This document shows positions 8,658 to 16,748 of a stretch of DNA of 64,000 nt, one piece after another. The position numbers were made by a program, and so were the translations under genes. The notes beneath the pieces were generated by a model that made no database searches, had not been told where the DNA came from, and saw nothing but the letters and a program-made list of their open reading frames with translations. How positions within the stretch are numbered: position 1 is the stretch's first letter; each line of letters starts with the position of its first letter. Where the stretch lies: assembly GCA_964527205.1 (NCBI GenBank), contig CAZGQG010000001.1, forward strand, positions 1 through 64,000, given 5' to 3'. Origin of the DNA: JARICQ01 sp964527205 (GTDB lineage: Bacteria; Bacillota; Clostridia; Tissierellales; Tissierellaceae).

Positions 8658-11309
8658 TTATTTTTTAGCCTTTATTTCTTCTAGCCTTTGAAGTACTTTT
8701 TCTAACATGTCCTCATATTTCTTTTGCTTGGCCTTTTCTCCATCAACTATGTCCTTAGGAGCTTTTTTAGTAAAGCCTTCATTTGAAAGCTTGCCAACTA
8801 CTCTTTTTATTTCTCCTTCTAACTTAGCCTTTTCTTTTTCTAGTCTTTCAATTTCCTTGTCAAAATCTATAAGCTCAGCTAGGGGTAGATATAGCTCAGA
8901 CTTATCCAGTACTATCTGTATATCATCTTCAGCTATGCCTTCCTTAGTTGAAATTATCTCAATTTCTTCTGCAGATGCAAGGTTTTCAAAGTATCTCTCT
9001 CCAAGCTTCAGTATCCTAGCTACTTCTTCATCCCTTGTAACAAAGATTTGCTTGGATTTTTTTGAAGGAGCAACATCCATTTCTGCCCTTATATTTCTTA
9101 TGGCCTTTATTGCAGTTTTAATATACTCAATTGAAGCCTCTGATTCTTCAAAGGATAGTTCTTCCTTGTATTTTGGCCAGTCTGCTAGGATTAAAGCTGT
9201 CTCTTGTTTTCTTAAATGCTGCCAAATTTCTTCAGTTATAAATGGCATAAATGGATGAAGTAGCTTCAGGGTTTCTTCTAATACATAAAGAAGTACTACT
9301 TGAGCTGTCTTCTTACTCTTTTCATCTTCTCCGTAAAGCCTTGACTTTACCATCTCTATATACCAGTCACAGTATTCATCCCATATAAATTCATAGATCC
9401 TATCTGCTGCCATACCTATTTCATACCTATCCAAGTTTTTACTTGCTTCATATATTACAGAGTTTAGTCTAGATAAGATCCACTTGTCCTCTTCTTCTAA
9501 ATCCTTTAGGGACAGGTCCTCATCTAAGATTTCCTCATCAAGGTTCATCAAGACAAATCTAGTTGCATTCCAAAGCTTATTGGCAAAGTTTCTATTGGCC
9601 TCTACTCTTTCCACATTAAATCTCATATCATTACCCGGTGAACTTCCTGTAATCAGGGTAAACCTAAGTGCATCTGCTCCGTATAGGTCTATGATCTCAA
9701 GTGGGTCTATTCCATTTCCAAGAGATTTACTCATCTTTCTTCCCTCAGCATCTCTTACAAGACCTGTAAGGAATACATCCTTAAAGGGTACTTCTCCCAT
9801 TTGCTCTATACTTGAAAATACCATCCTAATTATCCAGAAAAAGATAATATCATAGCCAGTTACAATTACATCTGTAGGAAAGAAATAATCTAAATCCTCA
9901 GTTTGCTCTGGCCAACCTAGGGTTGAAAATGGCCATAGGGCAGATGAAAACCAGGTGTCTAAGGTGTCTGTATCTTGAATAATATTTGTGCTTTCACACT
10001 TGCTACATTTTTCTGGTCTCTCCCTTGTTACCATTATTTCCTCACAGTCTCCACAGTAAAATACTGGAAGCCTATGTCCCCACCAAAGCTGTCTTGATAT
10101 ACACCAGTCTCTAATGTTTTCCAACCAATTTATATAGATTTTTTCAAATCTCTTTGGTATAAATTCCAATTCTCCATTTTTAAGGGCTTCTAAGGCAGGT
10201 TCTGCTAGAGGCTTCATTTCTACAAACCACTGCTTGGATATTAGGGGTTCAATTATCTCATTACATCTCTCACAATGACCTACTGCATTGTCATGTTCTT
10301 TTATCTCTACTAGATAATCTCCCTCTTCTAAATCCTCTACAATCTTCTTCCTAGCCTCATATCTTTCCAAACCACTATAAGCTCCATATCCTTGGCTAAT
10401 TGTTGCATTTTCCTCTATTACTATACACTGACCAAGATCATGTCTTTCTCCTATTTCAAAGTCATTGGGATCATGGGATGGGGTTATCTTTACAGCTCCA
10501 CTACCAAATTCCATATCAACATAGGAATCTTCTATAATAGGGATTTCTCTCCCAACTAGAGGAAGTATTGCTAATTTCCCAATTAGATCCTTATACCTAT
10601 CATCTTCAGGATTTACAGCTATAGCCAGGTCTCCCAGCATGGTTTCTGGTCTGGTAGTTGCTATTTCAATAAATCTGTCACTATCCTTTATTGGATATTT
10701 TATATGCCATATATGGCCCTTTGCATCCTCATGTTCTACTTCTGCATCGGATACAGCAGTCATACAGGATGGACACCAGTTAATTATCCTGTCTCCCCTA
10801 TATATTAATCCTTTTTCATAAAGCCTTATAAATACTTCTTCTACTGCATGACTTAGGCCCTCATCCAGGGTGAATCTTTCCCTTGACCAGTCACAGGATA
10901 CTCCTAGTTTTTTTAATTGATTTTTAATTGTATTTCCATACTTATCTGTCCATTCCCAAGCCTCTTCTAAGAAGCCTTCCCTTCCAAGACCATCCTTTGT
11001 CTTGCCTTCTTTTTTTATCTTATCAACCACTCTAGCCTCTGTAGATATACTAGCGTGATCTGTACCTGGCAACCAAAGTGCAGAATAGCCATCCATTCTC
11101 TTCCATCTAATTAGGATGTCTTGAATAGTATTGTTTAATGCATGTCCCATATGAAGACTTCCTGTAACATTTGGTGGAGGCATCATTATTGTGTATGCTT
11201 CCTTATCCGGATCTACTTCTGCTCTGAAATGCCCTTCTTCACTCCAATATTTATAGAGTCTGTCTTCAAAATCTTTTGGATCATAGTTTTTATTCAAATT
11301 CTCTAACAT
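8658..11309 (-). CDS. valS: Valyl-tRNA synthetase
   Basis: 883 residues, full length for the class Ia enzyme that charges tRNA-Val and edits mischarged threonine. The HIGH motif appears as HMGH (residues 53-56 in PPPNVTGSLHMGHAL) and the KMSKS motif as KMSKSLGN. A zinc-ribbon-like cysteine pair region (CGDCEEIM ... CSKC) lies in the insertion, and the C-terminus is the charged coiled coil typical of ValRS. ATG has an AAGGAGG site. Expression is controlled by the T-box leader immediately upstream, and folC follows at 17 bases. Confidence 0.98.
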   Translation of the reverse strand: MLENLNKNYDPKDFEDRLYKYWSEEGHFRAEVDPDKEAYTIMMPPPNVTGSLHMGHALNNTIQDILIRWKRMDGYSALWLPGTDHASISTEARVVDKIKKEGKTKDGLGREGFLEEAWEWTDKYGNTIKNQLKKLGVSCDWSRERFTLDEGLSHAVEEVFIRLYEKGLIYRGDRIINWCPSCMTAVSDAEVEHEDAKGHIWHIKYPIKDSDRFIEIATTRPETMLGDLAIAVNPEDDRYKDLIGKLAILPLVGREIPIIEDSYVDMEFGSGAVKITPSHDPNDFEIGERHDLGQCIVIEENATISQGYGAYSGLERYEARKKIVEDLEEGDYLVEIKEHDNAVGHCERCNEIIEPLISKQWFVEMKPLAEPALEALKNGELEFIPKRFEKIYINWLENIRDWCISRQLWWGHRLPVFYCGDCEEIMVTRERPEKCSKCESTNIIQDTDTLDTWFSSALWPFSTLGWPEQTEDLDYFFPTDVIVTGYDIIFFWIIRMVFSSIEQMGEVPFKDVFLTGLVRDAEGRKMSKSLGNGIDPLEIIDLYGADALRFTLITGSSPGNDMRFNVERVEANRNFANKLWNATRFVLMNLDEEILDEDLSLKDLEEEDKWILSRLNSVIYEASKNLDRYEIGMAADRIYEFIWDEYCDWYIEMVKSRLYGEDEKSKKTAQVVLLYVLEETLKLLHPFMPFITEEIWQHLRKQETALILADWPKYKEELSFEESEASIEYIKTAIKAIRNIRAEMDVAPSKKSKQIFVTRDEEVARILKLGERYFENLASAEEIEIISTKEGIAEDDIQIVLDKSELYLPLAELIDFDKEIERLEKEKAKLEGEIKRVVGKLSNEGFTKKAPKDIVDGEKAKQKKYEDMLEKVLQRLEEIKAKK

Positions 11310-11340
11310 TTAAAATCCTCCTTATCTTTATTTTAAATAT

Positions 11341-11597
11341 AAAAACCCTTCGTTCTTATTTTTCAATAAGGACGAAGGGCAATTTCGCGGTACCACCTTA
11401 GTTCCATGAATATATATCCATGGCTCTTAATAAATATAAGGCTTTAATCCCTTCAAGCCTAATCTATTCAGCCTGAATGCTCCAAAGCTACCTTCAGCAA
11501 ATTCTTATCCTAAAGACTTCTCAGCTCCCGTCTTCTCTCTGTAGGGGATCTTTGCCTACTCTTCTTCTTCTTAGCAGTTTATAAAATTATTCTCTTA
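11341..11597 (-). promoter_or_regulatory. T-box leader of valS (probable GUA specifier)
   Basis: Read on the minus strand: a stem I region with the AGAGAG-type element, the conserved T-box GGTGGTACCGCG (11386-11397) and a terminator made of CCCTTCGTCCTTATT and its complement followed by TTTTT (11341-11380). Aligning the specifier loop with that of the trpS leader in this window (specifier, then NCTT, then YGGAG) places GUA, a valine codon, at 11489-11491. Uncharged tRNA-Val should favour the antiterminator and allow valS-folC expression. Confidence 0.92.
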
Positions 11598-11626
11598 ATT
11601 ATATATATATAGTCTCTCTTTGTCAA
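11598..11626 (-). promoter_or_regulatory. Consensus sigma-A promoter of valS
   Basis: On the minus strand: -35 TTGACA (11621-11626), exactly 17 bp, -10 TATAAT (11598-11603), placed just downstream of the pyridoxal kinase stop codon and feeding the T-box leader. Confidence 0.88.
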
Positions 11627-11637
11627 CTAGTCTTTCC

Positions 11638-12471
11638 CTATAGGGATTTGTATATTTCCTGAAGATGATTTTGTATTCTAATTTCATTGGTCTTTCCACT
11701 AATGCCTCTTTCATATTCTTTTCTTATAATCCTAGTCAGGGTTTCTGTAGCGTATTCCACTGCCTCCTGAAGCTTTGGCTCCTTAGAATACCTTCCTATG
11801 ATAAGGGAAGTAAATACATCTCCTGCTCCACCTACATCAACTGGAACATAATCAATCTTTACCCTAAATATATCTTCTTTCTCTGAATAACCATATACAT
11901 AGTATTCCTCTCCCATTTGTACTGAGGTAATAACTGCTGACCTAACTCCCCTAGTTCTTGCCTTTTCCAACCAAGCAACTAGTTTGTCATGTTCTAGTTC
12001 CTCTGGCTTAGGATATTCCCTACCTACTATTAAACTAAATTCTGTAAGATTAGGTATTATCATATCAGCTTCCAAGGCCATTAGCCTTGAAGCCTCAACT
12101 AGGTCTTCTGATAGGCCTGGATATAACTCTCCCTCATCTCCCATTATTGGGTCAGTAATTATCAGGGGCTTTTTGTCGTGGTATGCTATTATTTCCTTAA
12201 CAATCTCCACCTGCTCCGTATTCATCAATATACCCGTTGAGATTATGTCAAATTGAAAATCCAATTCCTTCCAAATTTCCATATTATCTCTCATAAATTC
12301 TGTAAGATCCTTAACTACTGCTTTTCCATAATCAAAGTTGTTAGATATAACCGCTGTAGGCAGGTAAGAAACATCTGCTTCCATTGTATTTACTATGGGA
12401 ATCATCATGGAAAGAGCTACCTTTCCTACTCCTACAAAATCTGAAACCAATAAAACTTTATTTTCCTTCAA
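11638..12471 (-). CDS. Pyridoxal/pyridoxamine kinase-like PfkB-family kinase
   Basis: 277 residues of the ribokinase/PfkB superfamily, PdxK/PdxY branch. The family C-terminal signature with the catalytic aspartate and anion hole reads DVGGAGDVF near residues 215-223, and IITDPIMGDEG and IIPNLTEF are the usual internal markers. It should phosphorylate pyridoxal, pyridoxine or pyridoxamine for PLP salvage; other small-molecule kinases of the family remain possible. The start is TTG at 12471 with GGAGG eight bases upstream; the nearby ATG is out of frame and stops at once. It lies 104 bases after the aldolase gene on the same strand. Confidence 0.85.
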   Translation of the reverse strand: MKENKVLLVSDFVGVGKVALSMMIPIVNTMEADVSYLPTAVISNNFDYGKAVVKDLTEFMRDNMEIWKELDFQFDIISTGILMNTEQVEIVKEIIAYHDKKPLIITDPIMGDEGELYPGLSEDLVEASRLMALEADMIIPNLTEFSLIVGREYPKPEELEHDKLVAWLEKARTRGVRSAVITSVQMGEEYYVYGYSEKEDIFRVKIDYVPVDVGGAGDVFTSLIIGRYSKEPKLQEAVEYATETLTRIIRKEYERGISGKTNEIRIQNHLQEIYKSL

Positions 12472-12575
12472 ATCTTCATCCTCCTAAGTATTAAAATTAA
12501 TCTTATCTCTTTTATCCTTGTTTCCTATCTATCTTATATTATAACTCAAATAGAGCAATATTCCCAATAATTTAT

Positions 12576-13214
12576 CTACTGGCCATAGTTTTTAAACTTA
12601 TCTACCATTAAATTCATTTCCTCATCATCAAGTATTACAGGCTCTCCCAGGGACTTAGACAGGAAATATATTTCTGAGCAGTATTCTACATCTTCACTTA
12701 TGCTTAGGGCTTCCCTTAAATCCTTTCCTCCAACTAGAAGTCCGTGATTTGCAAGGAGTACTGCCTTTCTACCCTCCATGGCCTTAAAGGCATTCTCCGC
12801 AAGTTCTTCTGTACCAAATGTAGCATAATCTGCACACCTTACATCCTTGCCAGCAGAGGCTAGGAGGTAATGAACCCCTGGCAGGGTCCATCTTAGGCTT
12901 GATAAGCCTGTGGCATATTTTGTGTGAGTATGGATTATAGCATCTATATCCTCTCTCTTTTCATAAAATATCCTATGCATATCCAATTCACTGGAGGGCT
13001 TCCTATCTCCATCAACTATCTCACCCTTAAGATTTAAAACCACCACATCCTCAGGCCTGGTCTGAAAATAATCTATTCCACTAGGGCTAATGGCCATTAG
13101 CTCCTCTTCCCTATTATATATGCTAAGATTGCCTCCTGTCCCCTTTGTAAGCCCAGTTTCGATTAGTTTTTTCCCGTATTCTACAATCTCTTCTCTTTCT
13201 TTTCTAAGCAACAT
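12576..13214 (-). CDS. Class II aldolase, probable 5-deoxyribulose / methylthioribulose-1-phosphate aldolase
   Basis: 212 residues, the size of L-fuculose-phosphate aldolase-type enzymes. Phosphate loop GTGGNLS (25-31), catalytic Glu76 in SSELD, and zinc ligands HTH (95-97) and His157 in ANHG are all intact. Annotated alone it would be fuculose-1-phosphate aldolase. Directly downstream of an MtnA-like isomerase and a nucleoside phosphorylase, however, the better reading is cleavage of 5-deoxyribulose-1-phosphate (or the methylthio form) to DHAP plus acetaldehyde (or methylthioacetaldehyde), as in the DHAP-shunt / radical-SAM by-product salvage pathways. No fucose genes are nearby. Family certain; substrate inferred. 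Confidence 0.85.
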   Translation of the reverse strand: MLLRKEREEIVEYGKKLIETGLTKGTGGNLSIYNREEELMAISPSGIDYFQTRPEDVVVLNLKGEIVDGDRKPSSELDMHRIFYEKREDIDAIIHTHTKYATGLSSLRWTLPGVHYLLASAGKDVRCADYATFGTEELAENAFKAMEGRKAVLLANHGLLVGGKDLREALSISEDVEYCSEIYFLSKSLGEPVILDDEEMNLMVDKFKNYGQ

Positions 13215-13236
13215 TTTATCACCAATCCATTTCTCT

Positions 13237-14268
13237 TCATTTAAAATATCTCTCTAAATCATAGGGAGAGTATATACCCTTATCAGTTACTACTCCACTT
13301 ACAAGCTTGGGAGGTGTAATATCAAAGGCAGGATAATAGCCCTTTACCCCTTCCATAGCAGTTCTTTGTCCCATAGCCTCCAAGACCTCCCTAGGATCTC
13401 TTTCTTCTATCTTTACAGAGGAACTTGTCCTATGTCCTATGTCTGGAATTCCTGTTACAAAGTAGGGAATTTCATAATAGTCTGCTGCCAGGGCTATTTG
13501 AAAAGTTCCTATTTTATTAACTACATGGCCATCCATGCTTATAAGATCTGCTGCGGAGGTAAATAAATCCACCTTTTTCTCCAGCATGGTATAGGCTGGC
13601 ATATTATCTGTTATCACTGTAGTATCAAAGCCCTGATCATAGGCTACGCTTGCAGTTAGTCTTGCCCCCTGCAAATAGGGTCTGGTCTCAGGACATATAA
13701 TCTTTATATCCTTACCCCTATTTCTAGCCTCTTTAAGCATGAGCCCAACTATAGTTTCTGCAAAGCACTGGGTCATTATTGTGCCCCTATCTGGAAACAT
13801 ATCTACAAGGTAATCAGCCTTTTTTCCTATTCTAATGTACTTGTTATTTACTGTTTCTAAAGTATGTTTAAATATTTCCTCATGAACTTTCTTCCCTGCC
13901 TCCATAGCCTCTTTGCCTATTTCCAGGCATTTTTCAGTAATCCGCTCCATCATCTTAGAGGTTGTAGGTCTGGCATGGGAAAGTCTATAGGAGGCCTTGC
14001 TTAAATAGTCTAGCATTTCTTCCTCTTTCATATGCCTAGCCTCATAGGCTGCCAGGGCCATGCCCATACCTGCTGCAGTAAGGGGTCCTCCTGATTGAGT
14101 AACCATATCCCTAATAGCCTGGGCTACCTCTTCATGGCTTTTGCATAGGACAAATCTAATCTCCCTAGGATAGACTCTCCTATCTAGAATCCTAACCTGT
14201 CCCTCCTCATACCAGGCAATGTTTTCATACCTAAGCATAAAAGCTAAATCCTTGTCTGCCCTTAACAT
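13237..14268 (-). CDS. mtnA: MtnA-like (methylthio/deoxy)ribose-1-phosphate isomerase
   Basis: 343 residues, the normal MtnA length. The sugar-phosphate motif ETRPYLQGARLTA (about 194-206), the catalytic aspartate (Asp241 in AADLI) and NKIGTF (251-256) are conserved. The catalytic cysteine is kept (Cys168), but the surrounding motif, usually THCN followed by a glycine-rich stretch, reads TQCFAE here. This divergence suggests a subfamily acting on 5-deoxyribose-1-phosphate instead of, or besides, methylthioribose-1-phosphate. It sits between the phosphorylase (13-bp gap) and the aldolase (22-bp gap), an ordered three-step cassette. Isomerase family secure; substrate preference inferred. Confidence 0.88.
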   Translation of the reverse strand: MLRADKDLAFMLRYENIAWYEEGQVRILDRRVYPREIRFVLCKSHEEVAQAIRDMVTQSGGPLTAAGMGMALAAYEARHMKEEEMLDYLSKASYRLSHARPTTSKMMERITEKCLEIGKEAMEAGKKVHEEIFKHTLETVNNKYIRIGKKADYLVDMFPDRGTIMTQCFAETIVGLMLKEARNRGKDIKIICPETRPYLQGARLTASVAYDQGFDTTVITDNMPAYTMLEKKVDLFTSAADLISMDGHVVNKIGTFQIALAADYYEIPYFVTGIPDIGHRTSSSVKIEERDPREVLEAMGQRTAMEGVKGYYPAFDITPPKLVSGVVTDKGIYSPYDLERYFK

Positions 14269-14281
14269 CTAATCATTCCCC

Positions 14282-15109
14282 CTATATATCCTTTATAATT
14301 TCTCTAATAAGTGCCTTAAATCTTTCTGCTGTCCTAGCTCCCACTAGGTCTACTTCTTCCCCTGTTACTGGCTGATCTAAGACTCCTGCTGCCATATTTG
14401 ATATAAGGGATAGGCCTAGGACTTTCATCCCGCAATGGGCAGCTGTAAGGGCTTCTGTCACCGTGGACATACCCACTGCATCTGCACCAAATCCCCTATA
14501 GACCCTTATCTCCGCCGGGGTTTCAAATTGTGGACCTGTGGCAAATATATATATTCCCTCTTTTATATTCAGTCCTATCCTCTCTGCCGCATTTTTCGCC
14601 AGATCTCTAAGTTCTTTTCCATACATATCAGATACATCAAAGAACCTATCTCCAAATTCTTCTAGATTCTCTCCCCTTAAAGGGCTTGGTCCATTTAATT
14701 TAAGATGATCCTTTATAAGCATTATATCCCCGGGCTGGAAGGAAGTATTTATTCCTCCAGCTGCATTTGTAAGTATAAGGGTCTTTACTCCAAGAAGATG
14801 AAAAACCCTAATAGGTATGACCAATTCTTCAAAGTCATAGCCTTCATAATAATGGAATCTTCCAGACATACAAATAACATTTTTCCCAGCTAATTTCCCT
14901 ATTATTAATTTTCCTGCATGGGACTTAACCGTTGCCCTTAAAAAATTTGGTATGTCTTCATAATCAATTACAAGTGGATCTTCTATCTCTTCTCCTATGG
15001 TTCCCAGGGCAGATCCTAAGACTAGACCTATTTCTGGATCAAAATCTATCTTTGATCTAATATAGTCGGAACTCTTTTTAAAGTACTCATAAGAATATTT
15101 CTCCTTCAT
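14282..15109 (-). CDS. punA: Purine nucleoside phosphorylase (trimeric, 6-oxopurine type)
   Basis: 275 residues of the trimeric PNP/MTAP family. Phosphate and sugar residues are present (His64, Arg84 and His86 in GRFHYYEG, TNAAG at 114-118, GMST at 213-216) together with base-site Glu197 (GPQFETPAE). Asn238 (ISNMAAG) is the residue of hypoxanthine/guanine-specific PNPs; true MTA phosphorylases carry Asp. It should therefore phosphorolyse inosine-type nucleosides, and with mtnA and the aldolase following in the operon a likely natural substrate is 5'-deoxyinosine or methylthioinosine made by MtaD (38.6-39.8 kb). It begins 16 bases after the ABC permease gene. Confidence 0.92.
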   Translation of the reverse strand: MKEKYSYEYFKKSSDYIRSKIDFDPEIGLVLGSALGTIGEEIEDPLVIDYEDIPNFLRATVKSHAGKLIIGKLAGKNVICMSGRFHYYEGYDFEELVIPIRVFHLLGVKTLILTNAAGGINTSFQPGDIMLIKDHLKLNGPSPLRGENLEEFGDRFFDVSDMYGKELRDLAKNAAERIGLNIKEGIYIFATGPQFETPAEIRVYRGFGADAVGMSTVTEALTAAHCGMKVLGLSLISNMAAGVLDQPVTGEEVDLVGARTAERFKALIREIIKDI

Positions 15110-15125
15110 CCTTCTATCTCCTTTT

Positions 15126-15923
15126 CTATTTTATATTCAGGTCTCTTCTAGGATAAAATATAAAGCTAACACTTATACTAGTTATAATTATTATAGCTGA
15201 TATAAGCATATATGCTCCCGAGAGATTCTGATTCTTTATTATATATTTAGCATCAAAATATTTAAATGGTGTCATGAATTTTAAAAAATTGAGCTTATCT
15301 ACTAGATTAATTATAGAAGACAGGATGAATGCCAGCATAAGTATGCTCACTCCTCTATTGCCCGTCTTCTTATAGTTACTATTTAGGGAGGCTAGTAAGA
15401 TTCCAAGGCTTAAAAATATTAACTGAAATATAAAGAGTGCTAGAAAGATCAAAAGGATAATCCTATAGAAGTCTTCTCCCCTCTGGTAGCCTGAGCTGCT
15501 AACTAGCATGGCTCCTAGACCAACTAGATTTAAGATACTTATATTTATAAAGCTTGCTATTATTTTTTCTCCCATTACTCTTTTCCTGGAAATAGGCATG
15601 GAATATAGATATTCTGCAGTCCTATCCCTTTCCTCCTTGGCTATAATGGAAGTTCCCAGAAGGACAGCATGGATTCCCATGATTAGGTAAAGATACAAGA
15701 GTATTGTTCCAACAAAACCCTCTAGAGAGCTTATATTAAGTTCTGCCATTCCCATTATCTTCATTAAGCCCTCTGGTATTGATTCCATGAAGTCATTTAT
15801 TAGGGGATTGTTTGCAAAGGACTGGAACTCTATCATCCATAGGAATACTAAAAGAGCTAGGCCCAGACTCCAGAAAATTAAGGATTTAAAATTTGCCTTT
15901 ATTTCTCTTTTTATTATATTCAC
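15126..15923 (-). CDS. ABC-2 type transporter permease (second)
   Basis: 265 residues with six predicted membrane helices, an extracellular loop after the first helix and the segment IAKEERDRTAEYLYSMPISR, typical of ABC-2 permeases of the NatB/YhaP type. It resembles the neighbouring permease (15934-16737) in layout, so the two presumably form a heterodimer with the ATPase at 16749. ABC-2 exporters move drugs, peptides, lipids or ions outward; the cargo is not evident. Ten bases separate it from the upstream permease and 16 from punA downstream, so all six genes may share one transcript. Confidence 0.85.
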   Translation of the reverse strand: MNIIKREIKANFKSLIFWSLGLALLVFLWMIEFQSFANNPLINDFMESIPEGLMKIMGMAELNISSLEGFVGTILLYLYLIMGIHAVLLGTSIIAKEERDRTAEYLYSMPISRKRVMGEKIIASFINISILNLVGLGAMLVSSSGYQRGEDFYRIILLIFLALFIFQLIFLSLGILLASLNSNYKKTGNRGVSILMLAFILSSIINLVDKLNFLKFMTPFKYFDAKYIIKNQNLSGAYMLISAIIIITSISVSFIFYPRRDLNIK

Positions 15924-15933
15924 ATTACACCTC

Positions 15934-16737
15934 CTAAATACTGTCTATGTCTCTCTTATTATACAATACATAGCTTAAAACAAGAGATATGATCGTTATT
16001 CCAAAAGCTAGAACCATGAGTTTTAAATCATATTCTCCACTTTCTAAGATAGTCCCAGGATCAAAATAGAAATAGGGACTTATATATGCTAGGACCTTCT
16101 TATCCAGTATTCCAGCCAGGGCATTGATTATATAGAGACCAAGGGCCAGTGCCATTGAAAAGCTAATAACCGATCTAATCCTTTTAAATAAGAGAGAAAT
16201 AAGGATTCCTAGGCTTAAAAATACCATTTGGAAAATAGGTATGCTAATAAGTAATTTTATGAGATTAGATCTTTGGTAGACTTCTCCACCATTAAATAAG
16301 GCTAGAGCTAGCATACTTGAAATTCCAAGAAAAACTCCACTTATAAGAAGACCTATAAGGGCTGCAGCAACCTTGCTTATATAAATGTCCCCCCTTGATA
16401 CAGGTTTGCTTAGGAGGAAATCTGCTGTTAGCTCTCTTTCCTCCTCTGTGAGAATAGAAAAACCATAGTTTGCAGCCTGTATGGCCAGGGCTAACTGAAT
16501 CATATTAAAGGTAAGGGCAAAGTAACCTATTAAATTGGCTATGGACATACCCTCTTTTATGCCCATGGCACTTAGCATATCTTCTGGAAAACTTTCCATT
16601 ATGCTAGAAAAGGCCTGGGAATCCCTAGCCACTGTAGGAAAGAAGGCCATATAAAATATCATGAAGGCTGAAAGAGACAGGGACCAAATAATAATAGATT
16701 TCCTTTTTTCCATAAATTCATATTTAAATATATTCAC
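15934..16737 (-). CDS. ABC-2 type transporter permease (first)
   Basis: 267 residues, six predicted membrane helices. LTEEERELTADFLLSKPVSR, the conserved cytoplasmic segment shared with the second permease, follows helix 2. It lies 11 bases after the ATPase gene and 10 before the second permease, a compact export operon. Nothing in the sequence tells the substrate. Confidence 0.86.
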   Translation of the reverse strand: MNIFKYEFMEKRKSIIIWSLSLSAFMIFYMAFFPTVARDSQAFSSIMESFPEDMLSAMGIKEGMSIANLIGYFALTFNMIQLALAIQAANYGFSILTEEERELTADFLLSKPVSRGDIYISKVAAALIGLLISGVFLGISSMLALALFNGGEVYQRSNLIKLLISIPIFQMVFLSLGILISLLFKRIRSVISFSMALALGLYIINALAGILDKKVLAYISPYFYFDPGTILESGEYDLKLMVLAFGITIISLVLSYVLYNKRDIDSI

Positions 16738-16748
16738 TATCTCACCGC

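Noticed and set aside
8707..9258. 183-codon plus-strand ORF opposite valS
   Set aside because: It is an antisense shadow of valS with Ser-rich low-complexity translation, no ribosome site and no family resemblance.
9484..9855. 123-codon plus-strand ORF opposite valS
   Set aside because: Another antisense shadow of valS; same reasons.
11636..11645. CCCTATAGGG palindrome as pyridoxal kinase terminator
   Set aside because: The stem has no loop and no T-run and overlaps the stop codon; it is likely incidental.
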